Shown here piece after piece: positions 18,514-29,906 of a stretch of DNA of 64,000 nt. Each line of letters starts with the position of its first letter. The stretch's first letter is position 1. The translations under genes were made by a program, and so were the position numbers. Under the pieces are notes generated by a model. That model was not told the DNA's origin and made no database searches. It was given only the letters and a program-made list of their open reading frames with translations. The DNA comes from Microbacterium immunditiarum (GTDB lineage Bacteria > Actinomycetota > Actinomycetes > Actinomycetales > Microbacteriaceae): contig NZ_JACCBV010000001.1 in NCBI RefSeq assembly GCF_013409785.1, positions 620,001 to 684,000 of the forward strand. The letters are read 5' to 3'.

Positions 18514-19042
18514 ACCTTCGACAGGCTCCGGCACCGGAGAGCACGCGGCGGCAGGCGGGGCATCCGATGGCGTTCCCGAGACGATCGCGACGTACCTGCG
18601 CCTTCGCGGCCTCGAGCCCTCGGCGCGTGCCGTGCGGAGGCGTCGCCGTCGGTACGAGGACGACGAGAACCTGCCCTTCGCGCCGGGTCGCGATCCGCGA
18701 GGCGTCGCCGACGTGCTCGCCGCGCTCACCCGCGAAGCCGGCTGGGACCCCCTGCTCGCCCGTGAGGACGTCGTGCGCACCTGGCACGAAGTGGCCGGCG
18801 GCGACACCGCGCGCCACACGCGTCCGGTGGCCTTCACGGAGGGCACGCTGACGGTCCAGGCCGACTCGACGGCATGGGCGAAGCAGCTCCAGCTCATGCG
18901 CGCGCACATCATGACCGAGATCGTCCGGCGCTATCCCGAGGCAGGTGTCGAGAGCATCCGCTTCATCGGGCCGGACGTCCCCTCCTGGAAATGGGGCTCC
19001 AGAACGGTTCCAGGGCGTGGCCCGCGCGATACCTACGGCTGA
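18506..19042 (+). CDS. DciA-like DUF721 protein
   Basis: 178 residues. The C-terminal half (WHEVAGGDTARHTRPVAF onward to the AKQLQLMRAHI segment) matches the DUF721 family, which includes DciA, the replicative helicase loader/operator of bacteria lacking DnaC. It overlaps recF by 8 bp, the same linkage as Rv0004 in M. tuberculosis. The N-terminus is Arg-rich and variable. A role in helicase loading is taken from the family, not shown here. Confidence 0.88.
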   Translation: MPEPSTGSGTGEHAAAGGASDGVPETIATYLRLRGLEPSARAVRRRRRRYEDDENLPFAPGRDPRGVADVLAALTREAGWDPLLAREDVVRTWHEVAGGDTARHTRPVAFTEGTLTVQADSTAWAKQLQLMRAHIMTEIVRRYPEAGVESIRFIGPDVPSWKWGSRTVPGRGPRDTYG

Positions 19043-19072
19043 GACAGGTCCGATACCCTCCTGAGCGATTTC

Positions 19073-19089
19073 CGGGCCACACAGGCCCG
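19073..19089. other. Small hairpin upstream of gyrB
   Basis: CGGGCC (19073-19078) and GGCCCG (19084-19089) form a 6-bp stem with a 5-nt loop. It could end the recF transcript or fold in a gyrB leader; no T-run follows. Confidence 0.35.
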
Positions 19090-19092
19090 TAG

Positions 19093-21198
<2,106 letters not shown>

Positions 21199-21230
21199 GT
21201 CGGGTGCGGACGATACGGAACTGAGAGCGA

Positions 21231-23876
21231 ATGACTGACGACATCACGACCGAGCCGGCTGAGGCATCCGGTCACAATCACGGCAACATCGACCAGGTCG
21301 ACCTGCAGCTGGAGATGCAGCGCAGCTACCTCGACTATGCGATGAGCGTGATCGTCGGGCGCGCGCTGCCCGACGTGCGCGACGGACTCAAGCCCGTGCA
21401 CCGCCGCGTGATCTACGGCATGTACGACGGCGGCTACCGCCCCGACAAGGCGTTCTCGAAGTGCGCGCGCGTCGTCGGCGAGGTCATGGGTCAATACCAC
21501 CCGCACGGCGACACAGCGATCTACGACGCGCTCGTCCGCCTCGTGCAGCCGTGGTCGCTGCGCTACCCCCTCGCGGCAGGCCAGGGTAACTTCGGCTCGC
21601 CCGGCAATCAGGGCGCCGCCGCACCTCGGTACACCGAGACGAAGATGGCGCCGCTCGCGATGGAGATGGTCCGCGACATCGACGAGGACACCGTCGACTT
21701 CGAGGACAATTACGACGGCCACACGCAGGAGCCGACGGTTCTGCCGTCGCGCTTCCCGAACCTGCTTGTGAACGGCTCGGTCGGCATCGCGGTCGGCATG
21801 GCGACGAACATCCCACCGCACAACCTGCGCGAGGTCGCCGACGGTGCCCTCTGGGCGCTGGAGAATCCGGATGCCACGCGCGAAGAGCTGCTCGAGGCGC
21901 TCATGTCTCGCATCCACGGTCCGGACTTCCCGACCGCAGCGCAGATCCTCGGCACGCGCGGCATCCGCGACGCGTACCGCACCGGGCGCGGGGCGATCAC
22001 GATGCGCGCCGTCGTGAATGTCGAGGAGATCCAGGGCCGTACGTGCCTCGTGGTCACCGAGCTGCCGTACCAGGTCAACCCCGACAACGTTGCGGTGAAG
22101 ATCCGCGACCTCGCTCGTGACGGCCGCATCACCGGCATCGCGGACATCCGCGACGAGACGAGCGACCGCACAGGTCAGCGCCTCGTGATCGTGCTCAAGC
22201 GCGACGCGGTGGCGAAGGTCGTACTGAACAACCTGTACAAGCACACGCAGCTTCAGGAGAACTTCGGCGCGAACATGCTCGCGATCGTCGACGGCGTACC
22301 GCGCACGCTCGCGCTCGACGGGTTCGTCACGCACTGGATCGATCATCAGATCGAGGTCATCGTCCGGCGCACGCAGTTCCGCCTCCGCAAGGCGGAGGAG
22401 CGGATGCACATCCTGCGCGGCTATCTCAAGGCGCTGGACGCGCTCGACGAGGTGATCGCGCTCATCCGCCGGTCCGCCACCGTCGACGACGCGCGCGAGG
22501 GCCTCAAGAAGCTGCTCGAGATCGACGAAGTCCAGGCCGATGCGATCCTGCAGATGCAGCTGCGTCGCCTCGCCGCGCTCGAGCGCCAGAAGATCATCGA
22601 CGAGGCGACAGAGCTCGAGGCGCAGATCGCCGACTTCCAGTCGATCCTCGCCGACCCGAGCCGCCAGCGCGCCATCGTCCGCGAGGAGCTGGGCGACATC
22701 GTCGAGAAGTTCGGCGACGAGCGCCGCACGCAGATCCTCCCCGGGTTCGACGGCGACATGTCGATCGAAGACCTCATCCCCGAAGAGGAGATGGTGGTCA
22801 CCGTCACCCGCGAGGGGTACATCAAGCGCACCCGCAGCGACAACTACCGGTCGCAGCACCGCGGCGGCAAGGGCGTCAAGGGCGCCCAGTTGCGCGCCGA
22901 CGACGTCGTCGAGCACTTCTTCGTCACGACGACCCACCACTGGCTTCTCTTCTTCACGACGAAGGGCCGCGTGTACCGGGCGAAGGCGTACGAGGTTCCC
23001 GAGGCCGGACGCGACGCGAAGGGCCAGCACGTCGCGAACCTCCTCGCGCTGCAGCCCGGCGAGGAGATCGCGCAGATCCTCGACATCCGCGACTACAACG
23101 TCGCGACGTATCTCGTTCTCGCCACGCGCGGCGGTCTCGTCAAGAAGACGCGCCTCACCGAGTACGACACGAACCGCCAGGGCGGCGTGATCGCGATCAA
23201 GCTCCGCGGCGGCGCCGGCGACGTCGGCGAGGGCGATGACTCCGCGGGCGACGATCAGGGCGGCGACGAGGTCGTGAGCGCGATGCTCGTGAACGAGGAC
23301 GACGAGATCCTCCTCATCAGCCGCCACGGCATGTCGCTGCGCTTCACCGCGACCGATGAGACGCTGCGCCCCATGGGCCGTTCGACCGAGGGCGTCAAGG
23401 GGATGTCGTTCCGCGACGGCGACAGCCTGCTGTCGGCATCCGTCGTGTCGGACGATGGATACGTGTTCGTGGTGACCGAAGGCGGCTACGCCAAGCGCAC
23501 CGCGGTCGCGCAGTATCGCCCGCAGGGACGCGGCGGATTGGGCATCAAGGTCGCCAAGCTGAACGAGGACCGCGGCGATCTCGCGGGCGGTCTCATCGTC
23601 AGCGAGGACGACGAGGTCTTGGTGGTTCTTGCCAGCGGCAAGGTGGTACGCTCTGCCGTGGCCGAGGTGCCCGCCAAGGGCCGTGACACGATGGGTGTCG
23701 TGTTCGCCCGCCCTGACGACGACGACCGCATCATCGCGATCGCGCGCAACGGCGAACGCGGCCTCACCGAGACGACGGATGCTCCCCCCGTAGCCGCCGA
23801 CGCCGACGCGAACCCGGCCCCCGAATCCCGTGAAGGGTCCTCCCCCGAGACCCCCGAAGAGAGTCCTGACGCATGA
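21231..23876 (+). CDS. gyrA: DNA gyrase subunit A
   Basis: 881 residues. Catalytic Tyr at about residue 134 in AAPRYTET; quinolone-determining segment [11 protein letters not shown], with Thr at the position of E. coli Ser83. The C-terminal half contains the beta-pinwheel repeats, including the GyrA-box-like RGGKGVKG. A low-complexity acidic tail (last ~30 residues) is present. The stop overlaps the next ATG by 4 bp. Confidence 0.97.
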   Translation: MTDDITTEPAEASGHNHGNIDQVDLQLEMQRSYLDYAMSVIVGRALPDVRDGLKPVHRRVIYGMYDGGYRPDKAFSKCARVVGEVMGQYHPHGDTAIYDALVRLVQPWSLRYPLAAGQGNFGSPGNQGAAAPRYTETKMAPLAMEMVRDIDEDTVDFEDNYDGHTQEPTVLPSRFPNLLVNGSVGIAVGMATNIPPHNLREVADGALWALENPDATREELLEALMSRIHGPDFPTAAQILGTRGIRDAYRTGRGAITMRAVVNVEEIQGRTCLVVTELPYQVNPDNVAVKIRDLARDGRITGIADIRDETSDRTGQRLVIVLKRDAVAKVVLNNLYKHTQLQENFGANMLAIVDGVPRTLALDGFVTHWIDHQIEVIVRRTQFRLRKAEERMHILRGYLKALDALDEVIALIRRSATVDDAREGLKKLLEIDEVQADAILQMQLRRLAALERQKIIDEATELEAQIADFQSILADPSRQRAIVREELGDIVEKFGDERRTQILPGFDGDMSIEDLIPEEEMVVTVTREGYIKRTRSDNYRSQHRGGKGVKGAQLRADDVVEHFFVTTTHHWLLFFTTKGRVYRAKAYEVPEAGRDAKGQHVANLLALQPGEEIAQILDIRDYNVATYLVLATRGGLVKKTRLTEYDTNRQGGVIAIKLRGGAGDVGEGDDSAGDDQGGDEVVSAMLVNEDDEILLISRHGMSLRFTATDETLRPMGRSTEGVKGMSFRDGDSLLSASVVSDDGYVFVVTEGGYAKRTAVAQYRPQGRGGLGIKVAKLNEDRGDLAGGLIVSEDDEVLVVLASGKVVRSAVAEVPAKGRDTMGVVFARPDDDDRIIAIARNGERGLTETTDAPPVAADADANPAPESREGSSPETPEESPDA

Positions 23877-24277
23877 CCACTGTCGCCGACAAGCTCGCAC
23901 GCAAGTCCAGCCACAAGACGACCGCCAAGCAGGTGCGCCTGCGCCTGGTCTACATCGACTTCTGGTCGGCGGTGAAGCTCTCCTTCCTCGCCGCGGTCGC
24001 CATCGCGATCGTCACGGTCGTCGCGTTCTTCCTGATGTTCCTCGTCGTCCAGACGACGGGTCTCATCTCGACGGTGGACGAGTTCTTCCAGAGCCTGTCC
24101 GACGGCGGAGTGTCGCTCACGAACTTCATCGGACTGCCGCAGGTCATGGCGTTCGCCTCGATCGTCGCGATCCTGAACCTCGTCGTCGTGACGGTGATGG
24201 GCGCCGTGATCGCGGCCATCTACAACCTCGCCGTGAAGATCACGGGCGGCCTGCTCGTCGGCTTCACGTCGAACTGA
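23873..24277 (+). CDS. DUF3566 membrane protein
   Basis: 134 residues with two strong hydrophobic segments (about 34-60 and 93-117) and a Lys/Arg-rich N-terminus. It has the DUF3566 pattern ([19 protein letters not shown]) and the position of Rv0007, directly after gyrA with an ATGA overlap. Function unknown; the mycobacterial member is longer at the N-terminus. Confidence 0.85.
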   Translation: MTTVADKLARKSSHKTTAKQVRLRLVYIDFWSAVKLSFLAAVAIAIVTVVAFFLMFLVVQTTGLISTVDEFFQSLSDGGVSLTNFIGLPQVMAFASIVAILNLVVVTVMGAVIAAIYNLAVKITGGLLVGFTSN

Positions 24278-24318
24278 GACGGCGCCCTTCCCGATTCGTG
24301 AAATCGTCTCGGGTCGGG

Positions 24319-24324
24319 TAAAGT
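24319..24324 (+). promoter_or_regulatory. Possible -10 element for the tRNA pair
   Basis: TAAAGT 36 bp upstream of tRNA-Ile fits a sigma-70 type -10. A matching -35 is poor (TTCGTG at 24295-24300, 18-bp spacer). Confidence 0.35.
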
Positions 24325-24359
24325 CTTGGAGGTTGCGACGCACGCGTCGCCCTCCAAAC

Positions 24360-24433
24360 GGGGCTATAGCTCAGGCGGTTAGAGCGCTTCACTGATAATG
24401 AAGAGGTCCCAGGTTCAAGTCCTGGTAGCCCCA
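24360..24433 (+). tRNA. tRNA-Ile (anticodon GAT)
   Basis: 74 nt folding as a full cloverleaf. Acceptor GGGGCTA pairs with TAGCCCC, the T-arm contains GGTTCAAGTCC, and the anticodon stem CTTCA/TGAAG encloses GAT at 24394-24396. CCA is not encoded. It follows gyrA-DUF3566, the conserved actinobacterial location. Confidence 0.97.
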
Positions 24434-24445
24434 CACAATCGCCCC

Positions 24446-24521
24446 GGGGCCTTAGCTCAGTTGGTAGAGCGCCTGCTTTGCAAGCAGGATGTCAGGAGTT
24501 CGAATCTCCTAGGCTCCACCA
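24446..24521 (+). tRNA. tRNA-Ala (anticodon TGC)
   Basis: 76 nt including an encoded CCA end. Acceptor GGGGCCT pairs with AGGCTCC, the D-arm has AGCTCAGTTGGTAGAGC, the anticodon stem CCTGC/GCAGG encloses TGC at 24479-24481, and the T-loop is GTTCGAATC. It lies 12 bp after tRNA-Ile, probably in one transcript. Confidence 0.97.
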
Positions 24522-24524
24522 GTT

Positions 24525-24558
24525 GAAGAAGACGGATGCTGCGGCATCCGTCTTCTTC
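24525..24558 (+). terminator. Terminator after the tRNA pair
   Basis: A perfect 15-bp stem (24525-24539 with 24544-24558) with a TGCG loop, starting 4 bp after tRNA-Ala. The T-run is short (CGTTTC), but the stem is very strong. It may also stop the convergent minus-strand genes ending at 24580. Confidence 0.85.
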
Positions 24559-24579
24559 GTTTCAGCCGGTACCGCCGGC

Positions 24580-24795
24580 TCAGTCGCCGAAGCCGGGGTC
24601 GACGGTCTGGCCGACGAGGAAGTGCCAGCCGAGCCACCACCAGCACACGATGATCGCCAGACGCACCGTGCGGTCGGTCATCATGAGGTCGAAGAGCTCG
24701 GTGACGGTCGCATCAGGGTCGGATCGTCGCGCCGACCAGCCGCTCACGATGAGCGCGATTGCGCACGCGGCGAAGACGACGAGGCTCGTGATCAC
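24580..24795 (-). CDS. Small two-helix membrane protein (DUF6186-like)
   Basis: 71 residues with two hydrophobic helices, MITSLVVFAACAIALIVSGW and the Trp-rich RLAIIVCWWWLGWHFLVG. This resembles the small DUF6186 membrane proteins of actinobacteria; function unknown. GTG 24795 overlaps the upstream stop by 4 bp (GTGA), so its translation depends on the neighbour. The same frame is open further upstream, but only as a shadow of that neighbour. Confidence 0.7.
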   Translation of the reverse strand: MITSLVVFAACAIALIVSGWSARRSDPDATVTELFDLMMTDRTVRLAIIVCWWWLGWHFLVGQTVDPGFGD

Positions 24796-25454
24796 AGGTC
24801 CGGCTCCCTTCGCGACGGCGCGCGGCCCGTGGTGCCGCGGCGGATGAGGAAGACCCCGAGCGCGAGCCACACCACGACGAACGCCCCCTTGCCCAGGGGA
24901 ACGTCGAGCAGCGGATTCACGATGTCGCTCAAGGCGGGGTGCGCCGCTCGTCCACCCGGGGTCGATCCGCCCAGCGTCACCTGGGCCACTTCCCACAAGC
25001 AGGCGATGAGCCACACCGCCGCCCAGCTCCACGCGAGGCGGCGGGTCGCAGAAGGCCATGCCCGCGGGCGTCGCTGCTCGGACCGGGCAGGAGCCCACGC
25101 GGCAATCGCCGCCGCGACGCCGACGCCGATCATCGCGGCGCCCGCGGCGACGGAATGCCGTGGTGCGAGCATCAGCACGACGCCCGCCGCGACCGCACCC
25201 GCCGCCACTGCGAGGGTGCGCGGTCGAACGAGCCGCTCGAGCATCACGAGCAGACCGGTGGACTCCGCGACGACCAGCGACCCCGCGACCGCGAAGACGG
25301 CCGCGTCGCCCCACTGGCCGCGGGCGAGTTGGACGACGGCGATCGCGAGGAGGATCCCCAGCCACGCGAACGCACCGCGGGTCGGGCGAGGCACATACGC
25401 ACGCGCGGTTTCCGGCACATCCGTTCGATCGTCGGCGTCGCCCGGCGTGCTCAT
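24792..25454 (-). CDS. Polytopic membrane protein of unknown function
   Basis: 220 residues with about six hydrophobic segments and short loops; the N-terminus (MSTPGDADDRTDVPETAR) is hydrophilic. I recognise no catalytic motif. It is coupled to the small membrane protein downstream, and the two probably form a two-gene unit. Divergent from the NUDIX gene. Confidence 0.7.
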   Translation of the reverse strand: MSTPGDADDRTDVPETARAYVPRPTRGAFAWLGILLAIAVVQLARGQWGDAAVFAVAGSLVVAESTGLLVMLERLVRPRTLAVAAGAVAAGVVLMLAPRHSVAAGAAMIGVGVAAAIAAWAPARSEQRRPRAWPSATRRLAWSWAAVWLIACLWEVAQVTLGGSTPGGRAAHPALSDIVNPLLDVPLGKGAFVVVWLALGVFLIRRGTTGRAPSRREPDL

Positions 25455-25543
25455 GGTCTGCCTCCCTTCTCAACCGCACTTTAGCCACGCGCCGCGGGCT
25501 CGGCTCGGCGGTCGCCGCGATTCCGGTGAGTAGGGTGAGTCGG

Positions 25544-25969
25544 GTGGACCTGCGTGTCGCCGCCTACGCGGTCATCACCGACGACGCCGAGCGAGTGCTG
25601 CTCGCGCACTGGAACGACTCGAACCACGCGGCGTGGACACTCCCCGGCGGTGGTCTCGATCCCGGTGAGGATCCGGCGGACGCGGTCCTGCGCGAAGTGC
25701 TCGAAGAGACGGGCTACTCCGTGCGCGTCGACGCGCTGCTCGGCATCCACTCGCGGGTGATCCCCGCGGCGCGGCGCGTCTCCGAAGGCGCACATCGGCC
25801 CCTGCACGCCCTGCGGGTCGTCTATCGCGCGACGATCGTGGCCGGCGACCTGACGTTCGAGGTCGACGGATCGACGGATCGCGCCGAGTGGTTCACGGTC
25901 CACGGCGTTCGGGGGCTCAAGCGGGTAGAGCTCGTCGACATCGCCCTCGGGATGGCGGGACTGAGCTAA
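25544..25969 (+). CDS. NUDIX hydrolase
   Basis: 141 residues with a complete Nudix box: GGGLDPGEDPADAV followed by LREVLEETGYS (residues about 42-66). Nudix enzymes cleave nucleoside diphosphates linked to other groups; the substrate cannot be told from sequence. GTG start at 25544 (VDLRVAAYAVITDD); GTG 25535 is an alternative. Its stop overlaps that of the convergent ybaK gene by 2 bp. Confidence 0.9.
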   Translation: MDLRVAAYAVITDDAERVLLAHWNDSNHAAWTLPGGGLDPGEDPADAVLREVLEETGYSVRVDALLGIHSRVIPAARRVSEGAHRPLHALRVVYRATIVAGDLTFEVDGSTDRAEWFTVHGVRGLKRVELVDIALGMAGLS

Positions 25970-26463
25970 GCCGCCGGCTCACCGGCGACCTGCGAGATGT
26001 CGGCGACGGTCGCGTCGAGCGCCTCGATGAGCGCGTCGGCGTCGACGAACATGCTGTAGCCGTGCGCGCCCGCACCCATCGCGATGCGCTGCCCGGTGAT
26101 CCGCTCGTCGGCGTAGACCGGCCACGCGTGGGTGCTGCCGAGCGGGACGATCGTGCCCCGCTCGTACCCCGTGGCCTCGAGCGCCCGCTCCGGATCGGGA
26201 AGCTGCAGGCGATTGACGCCGACGACTGACCGCAGCTTGGGCCACGAGATCGCACGGTCGCCGGGCACCAGCGCGAACAAGTACGTGTCATCGCTGCGCT
26301 TGACCACGAGCGTCTTCACGATGCCCGCCGGAGCGATGCCCAGGATCTCGGCCGCTTCGGGCAGGCTTCGTGCAACGGGACGCTCGCGGAACTCGACATC
26401 GAGGCCGAGAGCGGATGCCGCAGCCCGCACCCGCCCGAGCGGGTCGATGTCCTCCTGACTCAC
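25966..26463 (-). CDS. YbaK/EbsC-type aminoacyl-tRNA deacylase
   Basis: 165 residues of the YbaK/ProX fold. Typical segments are IVKTLVV, ISWPKLRSVVGV and the GTIVPLGS-containing stretch. Family members hydrolyse mischarged Cys-tRNA(Pro) or Ala-tRNA(Pro); the exact specificity is not evident. GTG start overlaps the upstream stop (GTGA). Confidence 0.88.
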   Translation of the reverse strand: MSQEDIDPLGRVRAAASALGLDVEFRERPVARSLPEAAEILGIAPAGIVKTLVVKRSDDTYLFALVPGDRAISWPKLRSVVGVNRLQLPDPERALEATGYERGTIVPLGSTHAWPVYADERITGQRIAMGAGAHGYSMFVDADALIEALDATVADISQVAGEPAA

Positions 26464-27047
26464 GCGTCGGGAGCGCGCAGCGGGTCGTCCGCGACCCAGA
26501 GCTCGTCGTCGGCGCGGAGCGTCTGCCAGGCGGCGTAGAACACGCCCACGGCCGCGACGAGCCCGATGAGGATCGCGATGATCCCGCTCGCGCCGAGGCC
26601 GCTCTTCTTCTTGGGCGGCTCCGCCGCGAACTTCGCGGCGAGCGCCTTCGTCGCGCTCTTGCCGTACGCATCCGCCTTCTTGGCGTACTTCTTGGCGTCG
26701 AGTCCGCCGAAGCCGCGACCCGCCGCAAGGCGTGCGCGCGTGTCATTGGCGGCATCCCACACCGAGAGTCCGGCACCGACGACGGCGCCGGCGGTGGGGA
26801 CGACCTTGTCTGTCAGCACAGTCTTCGAGAGCTTCATGCCCTTGTCGACATACGGGGCGGCGTAGCGGTCGTACTTCTGCTTCACCGTCGGAACGAGCTC
26901 CTCGCGGCTGTAGCTGCCGAGCTGGCGGCCGGCTTCCTTCGCCACGGAGGCCGCCTCGGCCAACAGCACCTGCTGCGACTCCCACAGGTTGTTCGCCTGG
27001 TTCTGGAGTCTGCGGAGTTCCTTCTTGCGCTTGCGGCTCTTGCTCAC
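26460..27047 (-). CDS. Hypothetical protein with C-terminal membrane anchor
   Basis: 195 residues: basic N-terminus (MSKSRKRKKELRRLQNQ), a helical amphipathic middle and one hydrophobic helix near the end (GIIAILIGLVAAVGVFYAAW) with a short acidic tail outside. Start GTG 27047, because AGGGAGG lies 5 bp upstream. It sits opposite the cyclophilin gene. Function unknown. Confidence 0.8.
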   Translation of the reverse strand: MSKSRKRKKELRRLQNQANNLWESQQVLLAEAASVAKEAGRQLGSYSREELVPTVKQKYDRYAAPYVDKGMKLSKTVLTDKVVPTAGAVVGAGLSVWDAANDTRARLAAGRGFGGLDAKKYAKKADAYGKSATKALAAKFAAEPPKKKSGLGASGIIAILIGLVAAVGVFYAAWQTLRADDELWVADDPLRAPDA

Positions 27048-27142
27048 GGGGCCCTCCCTACGCATGGGCGTGTCGGTCTCCCATCTTGCCAGACCTGGAT
27101 CGAGGCGGAAGGGCTTGCGAAGAACTCTGAGAGAATGTACGC

Positions 27143-27700
27143 ATGCCTCAGCACACCGCCGTCGCCACGATCCACACCAACCACGGCGACATCGTCGTCA
27201 ACCTTTTCGGGGACCACGCGCCCCGCACCGTGCAGAACTTCATCGGTCTCGCCGACGGATCGCAGGAGTGGACGCACCCCGCTACGGGGCAGAAGGGCGA
27301 GGGCCCGCTCTACCAGGACGTGATCTTCCACCGCATCATCCCCGGCTTCATGATCCAGGGCGGCGATCCGCTCGGCCAGGGCGTCGGCGGTCCCGGCTAC
27401 ACGTTCAACGACGAGATCCACCCCGAGCTCACGTTCCAGAAGCCATACCTCCTCGCGATGGCGAACGCCGGCCTGCGCCGCAACGCCATCACCGGAGCGG
27501 TCGAGGGCACGAACGGCTCGCAGTTCTTCATCACGACCGATCCGACGCCGTGGCTGCAGGGCAAGCACACGATCTTCGGCGAGGTCGCCGACGACGACTC
27601 GCGCTCGGTGGTCGACGACATCGGTCGCGTGCCCACCGCCGCGGGCGACCGCCCGGTCGAGCCGGTCGTCATCTCGTCGATCGACGTCGTCGCGGTCTGA
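27143..27700 (+). CDS. ppiA: Cyclophilin-type peptidyl-prolyl cis-trans isomerase
   Basis: 185 residues, cytosolic, no signal peptide. Active-site pattern FHRIIPGFMIQGGDP and GTNGSQFFIT, with the WLQGKHTIFGEV strand. Catalyses proline isomerisation during protein folding. Same order as M. tuberculosis (ppiA after alaT). Confidence 0.95.
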   Translation: MPQHTAVATIHTNHGDIVVNLFGDHAPRTVQNFIGLADGSQEWTHPATGQKGEGPLYQDVIFHRIIPGFMIQGGDPLGQGVGGPGYTFNDEIHPELTFQKPYLLAMANAGLRRNAITGAVEGTNGSQFFITTDPTPWLQGKHTIFGEVADDDSRSVVDDIGRVPTAAGDRPVEPVVISSIDVVAV

Positions 27701-27732
27701 TTCGTCAGCCCTGAGACCGTTCGCGACGTCCC

Positions 27733-28656
27733 GTGACATCTGCTGAGCCTCGCCGCAACAGCGACGACTACTGCTACCGGCACCCCGATCGGCAGAGCTT
27801 CGTGCTGTGCCAGCGATGCCTGCGCACGATCTGCCCCGAGTGCCAGACCCCCGCGCCGGTGGGCGTGATCTGCCCCGAGTGCCTTCGTGAGCAGCAGGGT
27901 GCGCGCAGTCCCGCGCAGCGCAAGGCGGAGCGTCGCTGGGCGACGGCTCGTCCCGTGGCGGCGCCGGTCGACACACGGCCGCTCGTGACCTACGCGATCA
28001 TCGCGATCACGGCTGTCGCGTACATCGTGACCCTCATCCCGGGACTCAACGCCGAGACATGGCTCGCGTTCAACAGCGCGTTCGTGCTCCCCGCGAGCGG
28101 TGTGCCCTTCCAGCCGTGGCGTCTGCTCACGGTTCTGCTCGTCCACGACGGGTTCTGGCACGTCGGGCTCAACATGCTCGCGCTGTGGATGATCGGCCGA
28201 AGCCTCGAGCCGCTCGTCGGCCGATGGCGCTTCCTCGCGCTCTACCTCATCAGCGGTCTGGGCGGATCGGTCGCCGTCGCGCTTCTCGCCCCGTTCACGT
28301 GGGTGGTCGGGGCATCCGGAGCCGTCTTCGGCCTGTTCGGCGCGCTGCTCGTGATCGGCCGACACATCGGCGCGAACATGCGGGGCATCGCGATCATCAT
28401 CGGCATCAACCTCGCGCTCCCCTTCGTCTTCGCGCTCATCGGGGCGATCGGCAGCGGGTCGTTCGCGATGGCGCTGAGCGCGATCCGCATCTCGTGGCAG
28501 GCGCACCTCGGCGGCCTGATCGCCGGTGCGCTCGTCGGGTTCATCTACGCCCGCACCCGCCAGCTGCGGCAGCGCCCGCTGCAGATCGGACTGCTCGTCG
28601 GCCTCACCGTGGTGCTGCTCGCACTGCTCGTGATCCCGGCCGTCTTCTCCCTCTGA
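27733..28656 (+). CDS. Rhomboid-family intramembrane serine protease
   Basis: 307 residues. The N-terminus carries a zinc-ribbon-like cluster of cysteines (CYRHPDRQSFVLCQRC, then CPEC twice). Six or seven transmembrane helices follow, with the catalytic serine in GASGAVFG (about Ser195) and the histidine in AHLGGLIAGA (about His258). Rhomboids cut membrane proteins within the bilayer. Substrate unknown. The 3' flank holds a DnaA-box cluster. Confidence 0.93.
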   Translation: MTSAEPRRNSDDYCYRHPDRQSFVLCQRCLRTICPECQTPAPVGVICPECLREQQGARSPAQRKAERRWATARPVAAPVDTRPLVTYAIIAITAVAYIVTLIPGLNAETWLAFNSAFVLPASGVPFQPWRLLTVLLVHDGFWHVGLNMLALWMIGRSLEPLVGRWRFLALYLISGLGGSVAVALLAPFTWVVGASGAVFGLFGALLVIGRHIGANMRGIAIIIGINLALPFVFALIGAIGSGSFAMALSAIRISWQAHLGGLIAGALVGFIYARTRQLRQRPLQIGLLVGLTVVLLALLVIPAVFSL

Positions 28657-28673
28657 TTCGTTCGCGCGCATAG

Positions 28674-28750
28674 TTATCCACAGGTTCATCCACACGTGGG
28701 GATGAATCACACGCGTGTAATTACCCACATGTGGACACAGCGGTGGATAA
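28674..28750. promoter_or_regulatory. Cluster of DnaA boxes outside oriC
   Basis: Within 77 bp: a perfect TTATCCACA (28674-28682), one-mismatch boxes TCATCCACA (28686-28694), TTACCCACA (28721-28729) and GGTGGATAA (28742-28750), and a weaker TGTGGACAC (28730-28738). The region lies between two convergent genes, so a promoter role is unlikely. Confidence 0.7.
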
Positions 28751-28751
28751 G

Positions 28752-28779
28752 GAAAGCACCGCCCGAAGGCGGTGCTTTC
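28752..28779. terminator. Bidirectional terminator between rhomboid gene and crgA
   Basis: Perfect 12-bp stem GAAAGCACCGCC / GGCGGTGCTTTC with loop CGAA. Both arms end in TTTC/GAAA, so it can serve the convergent crgA and rhomboid genes. Confidence 0.9.
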
Positions 28780-28798
28780 AAGAAGTCGGATGCGGCGG

Positions 28799-29038
28799 CT
28801 AGCGCCAGCGGGTGGTCATGAGGAAGCCGATGAAGGCGATGCCGAATCCGATCACGAGGTTCCAGCCCTCGATGCCGGGGATCGGGTAGTTGTTGCCGCT
28901 CAGGTAGAAGACCAGCACCCATACGAGTCCGATGAGCATGAGCCCGATCATGATGGGCTTGAACCATACGGGGTTGGGGGCGGCGTCGCCTTCGCCGCGT
29001 TCGACGAGGGCGTCGTCGTCTTTGCCTGCACGTGCCAT
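28799..29038 (-). CDS. crgA: Cell division protein CrgA
   Basis: 79 residues with two transmembrane helices (PIMIGLMLIGLVWVLVFYL and NLVIGFGIAFIGFLMT) and the CrgA pattern PNPVWF and NNYPIPGIEGWN. CrgA helps recruit peptidoglycan synthesis proteins to the actinobacterial divisome. The short acidic N-terminus is normal. Divergent from the sortase gene. Confidence 0.94.
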   Translation of the reverse strand: MARAGKDDDALVERGEGDAAPNPVWFKPIMIGLMLIGLVWVLVFYLSGNNYPIPGIEGWNLVIGFGIAFIGFLMTTRWR

Positions 29039-29090
29039 GGGGCCATTCTACTGTCAGCGCGGCTCCAGCACTGATCAATAGAATCCACCT

Positions 29091-29906
29091 GTGGATGACG
29101 ACCCACCCGTCGAGTCGGCCGACGCACAGCGTGCACGTGCGGCCGGCCGTCGCCGTGCGGGTCGATCCCGGGCATCCGCCATCGGCGTCATCGGCGAGAT
29201 CCTCATCACCGTGGGCGTTGTCGTTCTGCTGTACGTGGCGTGGCAGATGTGGATCGGCGACTGGATCTTCGGCGCTGAGCGCAACGCGGCGGGGCAGGAA
29301 CGATCGACGCAGTGGCAGGAGAGCTACGAGGAATCCGACCTCCCGGATCCGCTGCCGACCACAGAGCCGGATGCCGGTGAGGAACCTCCGACCTCCGAAC
29401 CGATCATCCTTCCGCAACCCGCCGACGCCGAGGTCTTCGCCGTCATGCGTGTACCCCGCTTCGGACCGGACTACGCCGTCGAGATGGCGGGCGGCGTCTC
29501 CCGTGCCCGGACGCTCGACACGATCGGCATCGGCCACTACCCCGGTACCCAGATGCCGGGCGAGCCCGGGAACTTCGCGGTGGCGGCGCACCGTACGACG
29601 TGGGGCAAGCCGTTCAACCGCATCGCCGACCTGCGCGTCGGTGACGCGATCGTCGTCGAGACGCAGGAGGGCTGGTACACCTACCGCTTCCGCACGCTCG
29701 AGTACGTGAGGCCGAACGAGGTCGACGTGTTGCTGCCGGTGCCCCAGCGACCCGACATCGTGCAGGCGACGACCTCGTACCTGACCATGACGAGCTGCAG
29801 CCCCATGTTCGGACTCGCCGAGCGGATCGTGGCGTACAGCGTGTTCGAGTCGTTCACGCCGCGTGCCGCCGGCCCGCCCGCCTCGCTCACCGAAGGAGTG
29901 GCCTGA
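29091..29906 (+). CDS. Class E sortase
   Basis: 271 residues. Membrane anchor at about 30-50 (IGVIGEILITVGVVVLLYV), a Pro/Glu-rich linker, then the sortase domain with catalytic His at about 166 (VAAHRT), Cys at about 236 (TMTSCSP) and Arg at about 245 (LAERIVAYS). Class E sortases attach LAXTG-type surface proteins to the wall. GTG start; a -10-like TAGAAT lies about 10 bp upstream, so the mRNA may be nearly leaderless. Confidence 0.92.
   Translation: MDDDPPVESADAQRARAAGRRRAGRSRASAIGVIGEILITVGVVVLLYVAWQMWIGDWIFGAERNAAGQERSTQWQESYEESDLPDPLPTTEPDAGEEPPTSEPIILPQPADAEVFAVMRVPRFGPDYAVEMAGGVSRARTLDTIGIGHYPGTQMPGEPGNFAVAAHRTTWGKPFNRIADLRVGDAIVVETQEGWYTYRFRTLEYVRPNEVDVLLPVPQRPDIVQATTSYLTMTSCSPMFGLAERIVAYSVFESFTPRAAGPPASLTEGVA

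Noticed and set aside
16114..18912. 932-codon minus-strand frame opposite dnaN and recF
   Set aside because: Shadow frame of two unmistakable genes in a high-GC genome.
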